The notes beneath the pieces are model-generated. The model was not told the origin of the DNA, did not search any database, and was given only the letters and a program-made list of their open reading frames with translations. A stretch of DNA of 64,000 nucleotides from Natrinema sp. DC36 (GTDB lineage Archaea; Halobacteriota; Halobacteria; Halobacteriales; Natrialbaceae), in NCBI RefSeq assembly GCF_020405225.1, contig NZ_CP084472.1, positions 124,001 through 188,000 of the forward strand, in the 5' to 3' direction. Within the stretch, counting starts at the first letter, position 1. Every line of letters begins with the position of its first letter. The position numbers were made by a program, and so were the translations under genes. This document shows positions 1-9,168 of the stretch, one piece after another.

Positions 1-42
1 GACGTATCGGCCGAGCGTCATTGGTGGGAGTAGAGTGTAACG

Positions 43-1704
43 TTAGTTCGGACGGACGTACTCGTCGGCGATCGTCTCCTGAAACGACTCGCTCGCGTAC
101 TCCTCGAGCAGCGGTGAGACCGGCGTGTACGCCAGTTGGCCGATGCCGCGGTAGACGTTCTCGAGGATTCGTTCGCGCGGAAGCAACATGTTACAGCCGC
201 GACGGACCGACCGCTCGGAAAACGGCGCGCGGTAGGTGGGGTAGATCACCATATCGAAGCCGCCGCCGACGTGGCGCCCGACACCGTAGGCCGCGTCGCT
301 CTCGAAATCGGCGACGCTCGCCGACGGCACGCCGTAACTGAAGTGGATGTTCCCGGCCTCGAGTGCGCCCTGTCGGGACGACTTCTCGGTGATAATCTCG
401 AGCGTGACGGTTTCGATCGGTGCCGTCTCGGGGACCGCTTTGTTCCCCTCGAACCAGTGATCGTCGAAGCGCTCCATTCGCCAGTGGTTGTCGCTCTCGT
501 GTTCGACGAACCGGTAGGGACCGGTTCCAACGGGCTCCGACTCGAGGTCGTGTTCGCCGTCGATCACCGCCATCGGAACGATCGAGACGTTGAACAGCGC
601 GCTCTCGAAGGGGCCGTACTCCCGCGAGCAACTGATCTCGATCGTCTCGTCGTCGACGACTTCGCTGGTCTCGTACCAGTCGTAGACGTCGTTCTCTCGC
701 GGCGTTCCCTCGTAGCGCTCGAGCGAGCCTCTGACGTGGGCCGCAGTGAGCTCTTCGCCGTTGTGGAACCGGACGCCCTCGCGGAGGGTGAATCGATACG
801 TCATCCCGTCGCCTCCCCCGTCGTCGATCCGTTCCCAGTCGGTGGCGAGCATCGGTCGAATCTCGCCGTCGAAGTCGACGCCGACGAGTTGCTCGTAAAG
901 CAGCGCCGTCGCCTGACTGGAGACGGTCCCGTTTATCGTGACGGGATCGTAGTTCGTGACGTCGCTCCCGAGGTCGCCGACGAACTCGGACCCCTCTTCG
1001 AGTTCGGTGTAGACCCCGGCCCAGGGCGCGTATATCGCGTAGTACGTCCCCGGCCGAAGCGGATACGTCTCCCAACCGCTGACGACGTCGCCGTCCCAGA
1101 CGTGAGTCGCTTCGCTGAAGCGAACGAACGACGCCGGCGAGTCGGCGACCAGTTTCTCCTGCAGGTTTCGGTAGATCTCGACGCGGTCCTCCTGATTGGT
1201 TTCGGTGAGACCGGCGTTGATATACTCGTCGACGGTCTCATCGGAGTAGTGGCCGACGTTGGATCCGTTCGGCGTGTGATCGTCCGAGTGAAAGAGCATG
1301 TCGACGTAGTTGCTCGGATCCCAGCCGCCGGTCCAGCTCGAGACGAACATGGCGTTTTCATTTTGCTCGGCCGCGGCGAACATCATATCGACGTGGGAGC
1401 CGAAATCCTGAGAGGTGATCGAGATGTCGAAAAAGCCGGTCCCGTTGAGTTCGCTCCGGAGAAGCTGTGCGAACTTGTTTCGTTCCTCGTCTTCGGTAAT
1501 AGCGATCGTGGTTTCGAACGGCGGCTCGACGTCCGCCGCCTCGAACCCCTCCTGTATCAGCTCCTCGGCTGGGCCGTCGGCCGTGACGCTGTTGGATCTG
1601 ATACAGCCAGCGAGTCCCGCGATCCCGGCCGCCCCCGCACGCTTCAGGAGTGAACGCCGTCGCAGACGACCGCGTTCACTCGGCCCGACACTATTCCCTG
1701 ACAT
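43..1704 (-). CDS. ABC transporter solute-binding lipoprotein, family 5 (peptide/nickel type), apparently circularly permuted
   Basis: Extracellular solute-binding protein of the SBP_bac_5 (DppA/OppA/NikA) family, which hands peptides or metal chelates to an ABC permease. Tat signal with RRR at 15-17 and lipobox LAGC ending at Cys34, so it is probably membrane-anchored outside the cell. The lobe order is unusual. Residues about 44-225 resemble what is normally the C-terminal lobe (GWDPSNYVDMLF; RVEIYRNLQEKLVADSPASF). Residues about 237-553 resemble the normal N-terminal part (YDPVTINGTVSSQATALLYE; YRFTLREGVRFHNGEELTA; PVGTGPYRF; a terminal VRRGCNMLLPRERILENVYR). The protein ends about where the canonical family would continue into the segment found here at residue 44. 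The 553-residue length is normal. No permease genes lie upstream; any downstream partners would be outside the window. Confidence 0.85.
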   Translation of the reverse strand: MSGNSVGPSERGRLRRRSLLKRAGAAGIAGLAGCIRSNSVTADGPAEELIQEGFEAADVEPPFETTIAITEDEERNKFAQLLRSELNGTGFFDISITSQDFGSHVDMMFAAAEQNENAMFVSSWTGGWDPSNYVDMLFHSDDHTPNGSNVGHYSDETVDEYINAGLTETNQEDRVEIYRNLQEKLVADSPASFVRFSEATHVWDGDVVSGWETYPLRPGTYYAIYAPWAGVYTELEEGSEFVGDLGSDVTNYDPVTINGTVSSQATALLYEQLVGVDFDGEIRPMLATDWERIDDGGGDGMTYRFTLREGVRFHNGEELTAAHVRGSLERYEGTPRENDVYDWYETSEVVDDETIEISCSREYGPFESALFNVSIVPMAVIDGEHDLESEPVGTGPYRFVEHESDNHWRMERFDDHWFEGNKAVPETAPIETVTLEIITEKSSRQGALEAGNIHFSYGVPSASVADFESDAAYGVGRHVGGGFDMVIYPTYRAPFSERSVRRGCNMLLPRERILENVYRGIGQLAYTPVSPLLEEYASESFQETIADEYVRPN

Positions 1705-1933
1705 AGTCGTAGAGTTCTGATCCTGCGAACATATTCCTTGTGTTGGCTAGACACGGAACGGCTCGAAATCCCCGAACGCGAGTCCCAATCCCGGCCGCAA
1801 TCTGTTGACCGGTCGTCGATATCGCGATTCGCCGGACCGTCGCGGGTGATCGGACGAAGACAGCGGGACACGTCCCTCGGTTCCGGTCAATTCGTGTGAT
1901 AGGCCGTTCGACGACCCGCCCGCCGGCGATCGC

Positions 1934-2503
1934 TTACTGATCGCCTTCCTCGTCGACGATGACGACCTCGCCGTCGACGACGTCGACGTTGATTAGCGTC
2001 TTGACGTCGTAGCCGGCGTCGTCGACCTTGTTCTCGCCGCCGACCTTCTTGATCACGGCCACCGTGTCGACGACCTCCGCGCCGATCTCGTCGAGCGCGG
2101 TGAGCACCGACGCGAGCGTGCCGCCCGTCGAGAGGACGTCGTCGAGGACCAGGACGCGCTCGCCCTCGCGGACGTCGTTGATGTACATCTCGTTTTCCGA
2201 GTAGCCGGTCTTCTGGGAGATCGCGACCTCGTCCTCGAGGCCGTACTTGCGCTTCCGAATCACGGTCAGCGGGATATCGGTCATCAGCGAGACGGCGGTG
2301 GAGATGTGAATGCCCATCGCCGCGGGGGTCACGATCCGATCGACCTCCTCGAGCTCGGCTTTCCGGATGATTCGGATGACGATCTCGCGGAGCAGCCCCG
2401 GATCGAGTTTCGGGAGCCCGTCGCTGATCGGGTGCACGAAGTAGTGATAGCCGTTCTTCTCGATGATCGGCGCCTCGAGGAGGGACTGCTTCAGCTGATC
2501 CAT
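1934..2503 (-). CDS. hpt: Hypoxanthine/guanine phosphoribosyltransferase (archaeal type)
   Basis: Cytoplasmic purine-salvage enzyme that transfers phosphoribose from PRPP to hypoxanthine or guanine (189 aa, usual length for the archaeal group). The PRPP-binding signature [13 protein letters not shown] lies at about 115-127, preceded by the flexible-loop region around [13 protein letters not shown]. The N-terminus [19 protein letters not shown] is a typical start for this family. It sits alone on the minus strand, with a DUF7344-type regulator upstream. Some archaeal members accept adenine or have unclear substrates, so the base specificity is inferred from the family rather than seen. Confidence 0.9.
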   Translation of the reverse strand: MDQLKQSLLEAPIIEKNGYHYFVHPISDGLPKLDPGLLREIVIRIIRKAELEEVDRIVTPAAMGIHISTAVSLMTDIPLTVIRKRKYGLEDEVAISQKTGYSENEMYINDVREGERVLVLDDVLSTGGTLASVLTALDEIGAEVVDTVAVIKKVGGENKVDDAGYDVKTLINVDVVDGEVVIVDEEGDQ

Positions 2504-2618
2504 GCTGTGGGTCGAACCGTCGCGGAGTAAAAGTTGACGATCCGAGCGAGGGAGCCGCGATATTTCTCGACCGGAAGATCGCCACCCGTTTCGACCTGCC
2601 GGACCGTTCGAGGACCGA

Positions 2619-3287
2619 TCAGTCGTCGGCGCTGAAGCTCAGTTCCGGTGGCTGGTCGCCGTGACCGAGACGCATGTTTCGCTCGTGGTAGATGTGGACG
2701 ACCGCAGTGAGCGTGAACGTCCCCGCGATGGCGGCCGTCCAGGTCAGCTCCGAGAGATGCGTCAGCGGATAGATCTCCAGCCACAGCGCGGCGACGAGCG
2801 CACAGCTGATCGCGCCCAGCGAGAGGTACAGTTCGCGCCACGCGAACTCCCGGCCGGGGACGATTTCGAGGTAGACGCTGATGTCTCCGGTTCGATCGGT
2901 CCCCTCGATGACGCCTCGATCGGCGTCGAAGCAAAGAATGCCGGTCGCGTCCATCTTCGGAAGGTGGGTCTGTTGGAGCGTCGTGTAGACACGCTTTCGC
3001 TGCTCGGGGGTGACGCCCTCGAGGGTCGTGTCGTACTCCCAGGCGGCGATCTGCTGGGCGAGATCGCCGAGTTCGACGGGCCGGTCGTCCTGTTTGAGGT
3101 ACTGCAGGATATAGCGACGCCGTTGATTCCGCAGCACTTCGAAGATCTCGCCTTTGGAGAGCGCTTCGTCGGGCGGGTCGTGATCGTCGTCGGGCGCGTC
3201 ATCGCCGCCGGTGTCGGGAGTGTCATCGCCGCCGGTATCGGGGGTGTCGGCGTCGTCGGTTCGGTGTCGTTGCGCCACGTCGGTCAC
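2619..3287 (-). CDS. DUF7344-type winged-helix protein with C-terminal membrane helices
   Basis: Probable membrane-bound transcriptional regulator of a haloarchaeal family. An acidic linker with repeated DTPDTGGDD is followed by a winged-helix domain at about residues 45-140 ([18 protein letters not shown], then [14 protein letters not shown]). Two hydrophobic segments follow ([17 protein letters not shown] and [17 protein letters not shown]). The frame stays open to 3440 but would then run into coaBC; no ATG is available, so the GTG at 3287 is chosen (222 aa; the GTG at 3278 is an alternative). It is clearly paralogous to the genes at 31722 and, more distantly, 32401. Target genes are unknown. 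Confidence 0.75.
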   Translation of the reverse strand: MTDVAQRHRTDDADTPDTGGDDTPDTGGDDAPDDDHDPPDEALSKGEIFEVLRNQRRRYILQYLKQDDRPVELGDLAQQIAAWEYDTTLEGVTPEQRKRVYTTLQQTHLPKMDATGILCFDADRGVIEGTDRTGDISVYLEIVPGREFAWRELYLSLGAISCALVAALWLEIYPLTHLSELTWTAAIAGTFTLTAVVHIYHERNMRLGHGDQPPELSFSADD

Positions 3288-3402
3288 CTCGGGGTACCGG
3301 ACGGCTCCGGTCGTTCGATCGCGTTCAAACCAGGTCGAATACCCATTAGTTCGGTCGGATGAACCCCACCCATATAATTCTCCTGACGGGCGCGCTGACC
3401 GC

Positions 3403-4575
3403 TCAGTCCGTCGCCGGCCTCGCCCCGAGCACCGCCGCAATCGAATCGGCGATCTCGCCGCCCAGCCCGGCTTTCGTTCCCTCGTAGCGTGCGACGTCGC
3501 TCGCGTGGACGAGCAGCGCGCTCGTCGTCTCCGCCCCCATCACGCTCGCGTCGTTGGCGACGACGAACGCGAGATCGGCCCGCTCGAGGGTCGTTCTGGC
3601 CTGCTCGATCATCGCCCCGTCGTCGCCGGAGGTCTCGGTCTTGAAGCCGACGATCGGCAGGTCGGGGTAGTCGGCGCGAATCTCGTCGATGAGCTTCGGC
3701 GTCGGCTCGAACTCGAGCGTGAACTCCTGACCCGAGCGGATCTTCTCGTCGCTTCCCTCGACGGTGTAGTCGCCGATCGCGGCGGCCGAGACGAGCGCGT
3801 CGGCGTCCGCACAGGCCTCGCGCGTGGCCGCGAGCATCTCGCTCGCGCTCTCGACCTCGCAAACGTCGGCGTAGGGCACGTCGGGCCCGTCGTGGACGAG
3901 CGTCGCGTCGGCTCCGCGGACGTAGCAGGCTTTCGCGACCGCTCGCCCCATCTTGCCCGACGATCGGTTCGTGATGACCCGGACGGGGTCGATCGATTCG
4001 CTCGTCGCGCCGCTCGTAACGACGACGTGCTCGCCCTCGAGCGGCCGGTCGCCGGCCGCGCGGGCCACGTCGCAGACGATCGCCTCCTCGCTCGCGATCT
4101 TGGCCTTTCCCTCTTCGATGCGGGGATCGACGAAGTCGACGCCCCACTCGGAGACGGTGTCGATGGCCTCGAGCACGCCGGGGTGGTCGTACATCGGTTC
4201 GTGCATCGCGGGCGCGATCACGACCGGCGTGTCGGCACCGAGCGCGGTCGTGGCACACGTCGTGACGGGCGTGTCGTCGACGGCACCCGCGATCTTGCCG
4301 ACGGTGTTGGCCGTCGCGGGTGCGATCAAGAACACGTCGGCCCAGCCCTCGTAGCCACAGAGATCGACGTGTTCGACGCCGCCCGTGATCTCCGTGACGA
4401 CCTCGTTTTCGGTGGCGAACTCGACCGCCCAGGGGTGGATGATCCCCTGCGCGCTGCCGGTCATCACGCCGCGAACCGCCGCTCCGTGGCGTCGCAGCTC
4501 GTGGGCCAGTTCGACCGTCCTCACGGCCGCGATCGACCCCGTGATCCCGAGCGCGACGTTGACTCCCTCGAGCAT
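3403..4575 (-). CDS. coaBC: Bifunctional phosphopantothenoylcysteine decarboxylase / phosphopantothenate-cysteine ligase
   Basis: Two-step enzyme of coenzyme A synthesis: it joins cysteine to 4'-phosphopantothenate and decarboxylates the product to 4'-phosphopantetheine. The N-terminal flavin-dependent CoaC half (about 1-180) starts GVNVALGITGSIAA and has the FMN-pocket segments LIAPATANTVGKIA and APAMHEPMYDHP. The C-terminal CoaB half (about 185-390) has VVTSGATSESIDPVR, ITNRSSGKMGRAVA and VVANDASVMG. The 390-residue length matches archaeal fusions. It lies just upstream of the DUF7344 gene on the same strand and downstream of the CinA-type gene, with no overlap. Confidence 0.95.
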   Translation of the reverse strand: MLEGVNVALGITGSIAAVRTVELAHELRRHGAAVRGVMTGSAQGIIHPWAVEFATENEVVTEITGGVEHVDLCGYEGWADVFLIAPATANTVGKIAGAVDDTPVTTCATTALGADTPVVIAPAMHEPMYDHPGVLEAIDTVSEWGVDFVDPRIEEGKAKIASEEAIVCDVARAAGDRPLEGEHVVVTSGATSESIDPVRVITNRSSGKMGRAVAKACYVRGADATLVHDGPDVPYADVCEVESASEMLAATREACADADALVSAAAIGDYTVEGSDEKIRSGQEFTLEFEPTPKLIDEIRADYPDLPIVGFKTETSGDDGAMIEQARTTLERADLAFVVANDASVMGAETTSALLVHASDVARYEGTKAGLGGEIADSIAAVLGARPATD

Positions 4576-4639
4576 TCGTCTGCTAGTCTCTCTCGGGGTA
4601 TGTTAAGCGTAGCGAGGCGTCGCCGCGGGTCGGGTTCGC

Positions 4640-5374
4640 TTACTCGCTCACGTCGAGGTCGACTCGTTCGGCGAGCCACTCGAGCGCCGCGTCGACGGTC
4701 TCGGGATCGGTGCCGGTCACCTTCAGCCGGTTTCGCCGCTCCGTGTCGGGGTAGCTGCCGATCGTCACGTCGAAGCGTTCGCGTACGCCGTCGATGGCCG
4801 CGGCCATCGAACCCTCCGGCTGGGGCGTGTACGCCACCCGCGAGACGGCGTTGCCGCTGAACTCCGCGGCGACGCGCTCGAACAACGCCTGCATCTCCGC
4901 GGGTACGCCCGGGAACGCGTAGACGTTCTCGAGCACGCAGCCGGGACAGAGCCCCTCGGGATTGAGTACCGGCCGACTGCCCTCGGGCAGCGCCGCCCAG
5001 GCGTCGACATCTACGTCCAGGTCGTCGGCCGTTACCGTCTTCGGATCGAGGTCCCGGTAGTCCGCGACGGTTTCGAGGACGTCCCGTCGAACGGACTGGT
5101 CGACGACCAGCTCGCGGTCGAACGCGTCTGCCAGCGCGTCGGCGGTGACGTCGTCGTGGGTGCCGCCGAGGCCGCCGGTCACGACCACGGCGTCCAGGGC
5201 GTCCGTCCACGTTCGGATCGTCGCCGCGATGCGGTCGCGATCGTCCGGAATCGTCAGAATGCGGTCGACGGTCGCGCCGTTGTCGGTCAGCCGGGTCGCG
5301 AGCCATTGGGCGTTCGCGTTCGCGATGTCTCCGGCGAGCACTTCGTCGCCGACGGTGAGGATGGCGACCTCCAT
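4640..5374 (-). CDS. CinA-type competence/damage-inducible protein (molybdopterin-binding fold)
   Basis: 244-residue protein with a MoCF_biosynth (PF00994) domain over most of its length: VAILTVGDEVLAGDIANANA at the N-terminus, then VVTGGLGGTHDDVTADALA around residues 65-85. In CinA relatives this fold carries nucleotide or ADP-ribose pyrophosphatase activity, but the C-terminal amidase domain of full CinA is absent. Its function here is therefore only generally inferred. The open frame extends upstream to 5509, but the family start MEVAILTVG fits the ATG at 5374. It is encoded upstream of coaBC with a 64-bp gap, possibly co-transcribed. Confidence 0.85.
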   Translation of the reverse strand: MEVAILTVGDEVLAGDIANANAQWLATRLTDNGATVDRILTIPDDRDRIAATIRTWTDALDAVVVTGGLGGTHDDVTADALADAFDRELVVDQSVRRDVLETVADYRDLDPKTVTADDLDVDVDAWAALPEGSRPVLNPEGLCPGCVLENVYAFPGVPAEMQALFERVAAEFSGNAVSRVAYTPQPEGSMAAAIDGVRERFDVTIGSYPDTERRNRLKVTGTDPETVDAALEWLAERVDLDVSE

Positions 5375-5496
5375 CGACTGACTCGACGCGGGCAGCCGGC
5401 AAAAGGATATGGCCCAGCGCGCCTCCCCCTGACACAGCCGTATTGGGAGCGCGTTTTTCTGCAGACTGACCGTGTGACGGGCGCTCGATGAAGGGG

Positions 5497-5736
5497 AACC
5501 ACGTATCACTCCGGACCAGCCAACCGGCGTGCGGCGGCGCGCGCTGGGCCGCGGCGAACGGAGGCGAGGCGTGAACGAAGTGAGCGCCTCGGAAAGCGAA
5601 CGGTGACCGCAGGGAACCGTGAGCCGTGTGAGCCGCGGCTCGAAGCCGTGCGAGGGATGAGTGAGCGCCGCGAGGCGCGAACGAATCGGCTGGGGAGGGT
5701 GTGGCCATTCCGTGTTACCACGATAGCAGGACGCTT
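5497..5736 (-). repeat. Dispersed repeat family 1, copy A (inverse orientation)
   Basis: About 240 bp matching copies B (6711-7119) and C (48267-48580) in reverse complement. Shared blocks include GTGACCGCAGGGAACCGTGA, CGGCTGGGGAGGGTGTGGC and the end block GTTACCACGATAGCAGGACG. It has no convincing coding frame. The 475-bp gap 5375-5849 otherwise holds only the presumed cinA-like promoter region. Confidence 0.8.
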
Positions 5737-5849
5737 CTATCGCTGCTTTCCCGGTAGATCGGCTGTTCCATACACTGGTGGGTTGGGAAAAGCTGGCACT
5801 TTCCGTTCGGGTTGTTGGTCACCGACTGTCGGGAGGGAACTACCTACTG

Positions 5850-6587
5850 CTAGTCTTCCGCGACGCTCGGGTGCATCGTCGGCACCTCGTCGAGCGGTTC
5901 CTCGAAGGCCTCGAGCAGGCGGGCTCTCGCTTTGTCGTCTCGTTCCCGCCGTTCCGCGTCGTCGATCTCCTCACAGCCCGGCGGCACCTCGCGCCCGCGG
6001 CCGGTGAAGTAGCCCTCCGGCGCGACCCAGTCGTGATAGAAGTTCGCGTCCGAATCGTGGATCGCGGCGAGGGCGACCTTCGCACCGTGGCCCGCTGCGA
6101 CGATCGTCTGGTGGGGTTCCTCCGCGAGTCGGCCCGCGGCGTAGACGCCGTCGACGGCCGTCCGGCCGGCCTCGTCGGTGTCGACGAAGTGCTTGCTCCC
6201 GCGCTGGATGCGACCCACGTCGAGCGGGACGAGATACTCGCTGTCCGACCACGAGGCCGCGATCACCCGCCGCGCCTCGAGCGGGTCGCCGCCCTCGGTC
6301 TCGAGGACGAAGCCGGCCTCGAGGTCCGTCTCGTCGACCAGTTCCGTGCTCGTGACCCGACCGAGTTCGAACTCGGCGCCGGCGTTGCGGGCCTGTTCGC
6401 GGCTCAGTTGCAGGTACCTGCGGGCGTCGAGGCCCTCGGGAAAGCCGGGGTAGTTCTCGAGGCTGGCGTTGCGCTCGAGGATCGATTCGCCCCCGTCGAT
6501 GACGAGGGTATCCAGTCCCGCGCGTGCGGTGAAGATCGAGGCGGCGAGGCCGGCGACGCCTCCGCCGACGATACAAACGTCTCGCAT
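5850..6587 (-). CDS. Thioredoxin-reductase-like FAD-dependent oxidoreductase lacking the redox CxxC
   Basis: Flavoprotein related to the FAD domain of thioredoxin reductase (245 aa). The Rossmann motif VCIVGGGVAGLAAS is at 4-17. GLDTLVIDGGES supplies the second strand, and the closing FAD motif TAVDGVYAAGRLAE is near 145-158, followed by QTIVAAGHGAKVA. There is no CxxC and the NADPH-binding insertion is missing or very reduced, so normal thioredoxin reduction is unlikely. The C-terminal ~60 residues are charged and unique. The gene stands alone between inverted copies A and B of a dispersed repeat, which suggests it may have moved as a unit; that is inference. Confidence 0.75.
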   Translation of the reverse strand: MRDVCIVGGGVAGLAASIFTARAGLDTLVIDGGESILERNASLENYPGFPEGLDARRYLQLSREQARNAGAEFELGRVTSTELVDETDLEAGFVLETEGGDPLEARRVIAASWSDSEYLVPLDVGRIQRGSKHFVDTDEAGRTAVDGVYAAGRLAEEPHQTIVAAGHGAKVALAAIHDSDANFYHDWVAPEGYFTGRGREVPPGCEEIDDAERRERDDKARARLLEAFEEPLDEVPTMHPSVAED

Positions 6588-6710
6588 GCTCGCTCGTTGC
6601 CGGCCGCGAGTATAGAAGGTTGCCGTCTTCCGTCTGTTCGTGCTTGCTGTTTTCCGTCTGTTCGCGCACGGGACAGTTGTGAATGGGGAAGCGGGTTCCG
6701 GTGAGGATGA

Positions 6711-7119
6711 ATGAGACGAAGCGTTCTGCTACCGTGGCAACACGGAAGCGCCACGCCCTCCCCAGCCGATTTCTCCTCACGGGCGCTGCGAGGCGGTGAA
6801 ACCGCCTCGACGGTCGCGGCGCGTAGCGCCGCGCTCTGCCCGTTCGGATGGTTCGCGGGACCGTCGGTCCCGCGCTAACGCTCACGCCTGACGGCGTTCG
6901 CTCATCCACTGTCAGAGCGAGCTCTGACAAGCCTTCCCTCACTCCGTTTGCGAAGACCTCGCGCAGCGTCGTGCCGCGGTTCACCGGTGGTTCGCGGTTC
7001 CCTGCGGTCACCGCTCACACCATCGAGGCCGTCACTTCGTTCAGGCCTCGCAGTTCACCGCGGCACAGCGCGCGCCACCGCTGCCGGGTGAGCAATCTGG
7101 TGCAGTACGTAGATAACCT
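6711..7119 (+). repeat. Dispersed repeat family 1, copy B
   Basis: About 410 bp beginning near GAGACGAAGCGTTCTGCTAC and ending near GTACGTAGATAACC; homologous to copies A and C and in inverted orientation to A. It fills most of the 647-bp gap 6588-7234. Just before it, two copies of TTCCGTCTGTTCG (6628-6640 and 6652-6664) lie 24 bp apart. No gene is evident in the gap. Confidence 0.8.
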
Positions 7120-7234
7120 CTACTGATCGGATATCGCCGACAGATTCTGGCTACGGACCCACAGCAGGGATTACGGCTCCGAGTCGTGTGTAAATCCCAA
7201 CACTATTTTGATATGTGATATCGAATCGACGACT

Positions 7235-8422
7235 ATGCTCGCTGCTGCTGCGTTCGTCCTCGTCCTTGCGGTCGGGCCGTTCCTCGGGTTTCGAGCGTAT
7301 GCCCGCCGCGTCGAGGCGATGGACGGACCGGTCGAAGACCGCTTGCACCGACTCAATCGCGTCCAGCAGGTCGGCGGATTCGGATTGCCGATCGTCGCCA
7401 TTCTGGCCGGCTACACCCTCGGACTGGTAGATCGAGCGACTGCCGCCGTCGGGACGGGCGGCGTCGAACTGTTCGGCATCGCGTTCCTCGAGTTCGCAGT
7501 ACTCATCGCGGTCACCTTCGGGATCGTTACCGTTCCGATCGTGTCGATGGCCCTCGGCACGTATCCCACGGTGCGCTCGCTGCGGGAGACGTCGGCGTCG
7601 ATGTGGCGGGTCGCGAAAGGCACGGTCACGGTGATGGCGGTCGCCGTCGGCTCGGCGATGATCGGGGTCGGGGGTTTCCTCGCGGTCATTTCGGTCGTCG
7701 GGTCGTCGGCCCCGGTGCTCGTCGCCACTCTCGGTGCGATCGTCTTCGCCAGCTTCGGTCTCTCTCCGTACCTGATCGTACTCTTCCGGGACCGCGTTCC
7801 GCTCGAGGGGCAGCGTCGCGAGCGCGTCGAACGGCTCTGTACGGAGTTGGGCTACAGACCCCGCGGACTGTTCCTGCTCGAGGGCGAGTCCACCAAGACC
7901 GCGAACGCGCTCGTCGCGGGCACGGTTCCCGGGCTGCGATACGTCTTCCTGACCGACTACTTGCTCGCGGAGTGCGACGACGACGAACTGCGCTCGATCC
8001 TCGCCCACGAGTTCGGCCACGTCGCCGGCCGCTACCTCTGGCAGCGCGGCCTGCTGACGGTCGCCGTCTTCGGAGCCTGGATCCTCGGCGTCCAGCGGTT
8101 CGGACTCGGCGGGCTCGAGGAGCGCTTTGGTTTCGTCGGCTTCTTCGTCCCGTTCATGGCGCTGTACGCGCTCTACCACGTCGTCCTGCTGGGTGGGCTC
8201 GCGCGATGGCAGGAGTTCCGGGCGGACTCGTACGCGGCCCGGGAGGCCGGTCGAGAGGCGATCAGCAAGGCCCTCGAGACGCTGGCCGACGCGAACGATA
8301 CTCGCCGCGAGGCGGGCCTGTTCTACAGCCTCGCGACCCATCACCCGCCGATCGCCGACCGAATCGATGCGATTCGGGACGACGCCGAGGGAGAGGGGGC
8401 TCGGGCGACGCCGAGCGATTGA
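7235..8422 (+). CDS. HtpX-like M48 family membrane metalloprotease
   Basis: Integral membrane zinc endopeptidase of peptidase family M48, of the type that degrades damaged membrane proteins. Residue 1 opens a hydrophobic helix (LAAAAFVLVLAVGPFLGF), with further membrane segments near 50-75, 85-105 and 150-195. The catalytic motif HEFGH appears in ILAHEFGHVAGRYLW at about residue 256, followed by two more hydrophobic stretches and the downstream Glu-containing segment ARWQEFRADSYAARE, the usual third zinc ligand region. The ATG at 7235 is preferred over the upstream TTG at 7208 because it begins the first transmembrane helix. Target proteins are unknown. Confidence 0.88.
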   Translation: MLAAAAFVLVLAVGPFLGFRAYARRVEAMDGPVEDRLHRLNRVQQVGGFGLPIVAILAGYTLGLVDRATAAVGTGGVELFGIAFLEFAVLIAVTFGIVTVPIVSMALGTYPTVRSLRETSASMWRVAKGTVTVMAVAVGSAMIGVGGFLAVISVVGSSAPVLVATLGAIVFASFGLSPYLIVLFRDRVPLEGQRRERVERLCTELGYRPRGLFLLEGESTKTANALVAGTVPGLRYVFLTDYLLAECDDDELRSILAHEFGHVAGRYLWQRGLLTVAVFGAWILGVQRFGLGGLEERFGFVGFFVPFMALYALYHVVLLGGLARWQEFRADSYAAREAGREAISKALETLADANDTRREAGLFYSLATHHPPIADRIDAIRDDAEGEGARATPSD

Positions 8423-8494
8423 TGCGGAGGACCCCGTATGAGCGGTACTCGACGCTATGGAAATCCTTACTTTCGGCTCCGTCGTACGGCGGGT

Positions 8495-9016
8495 GTGGAC
8501 AGAATTCTCCTCAGTACGCTCGCCCATCGGTCGCCCGAGGAGGTGTTTCCGTACGTGGAGTCGTTTACCGACTACCCGCGGTACACGGACCACCTGAAGG
8601 AAGTGCGCGTCAACGGGAACGGCGGCGTCGGTTCCGTCTACGACCTCAAACTGGCGTGGTGGAAGCTCAGCTACACCGCCCGCTCGAGGGTGACCGATAT
8701 CTCCCCGCCCGAGTCGATCACGTGGGAACTGGTCAACGATCTCGACGCCCGCGGCGAGTGGCGCGTCGAACCGGAACCCGAATCCGCGCCGGCGGACGTG
8801 GAGACGGCGAGTCGGATCTACTTCGAGGCCGTCTACGATCCCCACTCGGCGGACGAGAACGCGATCTCGCTGCCGCGGTTCGTCTCGCTGGACTGGGTTA
8901 TCCGGAAGGTCGAACCCAAACTTATCGGCGAGGCTGAGACCGTCGTCCAGCGGCTGGTCGCGGACATCGAGGGTCGGCCGCGGGAGGTGGAGTTGACGGT
9001 TCACGAAATGCCGTAG
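8495..9016 (+). CDS. SRPBCC (START/polyketide-cyclase-like) family protein
   Basis: Small cytoplasmic protein (about 173 aa) of the SRPBCC ligand-binding fold, similar in layout to ubiquinone-binding COQ10-like proteins. The N-terminal strand and helix DRILLSTLAHRSPEEVFPYV is followed by SFTDYPRYTDHLKEV and LAWWKLSYTARSRVTDI. The C-terminal long helix includes VVQRLVADIEGRP. A GTG at 8495 gives a family-like N-terminus (VDRILLST); the ATG at 8438 would add a basic 19-residue leader. It follows the M48 protease on the same strand with a short gap. The ligand is not predictable from sequence. Confidence 0.8.
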   Translation: MDRILLSTLAHRSPEEVFPYVESFTDYPRYTDHLKEVRVNGNGGVGSVYDLKLAWWKLSYTARSRVTDISPPESITWELVNDLDARGEWRVEPEPESAPADVETASRIYFEAVYDPHSADENAISLPRFVSLDWVIRKVEPKLIGEAETVVQRLVADIEGRPREVELTVHEMP

Positions 9017-9168
9017 CTCCGTCCGCTCCCCTCGACTATGTGCGCGGACGTTCTCGCTGCGCCCGGTCCTAACGCAAGGCTAACCCACTACTGTCCGGCG
9101 ACCGATACCGATACTATGACCCGGATCAGCGTCGTTCCGAGGCCGCGATCTTCGCGGGTGAGACGCCG

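Noticed and set aside
136-1653. Long plus-strand open frame opposite the solute-binding protein
   Set aside because: It is an antisense shadow of a high-GC gene: no family motif, no start context, and the minus strand encodes a complete lipoprotein. The same applies to most long frames opposite other genes.
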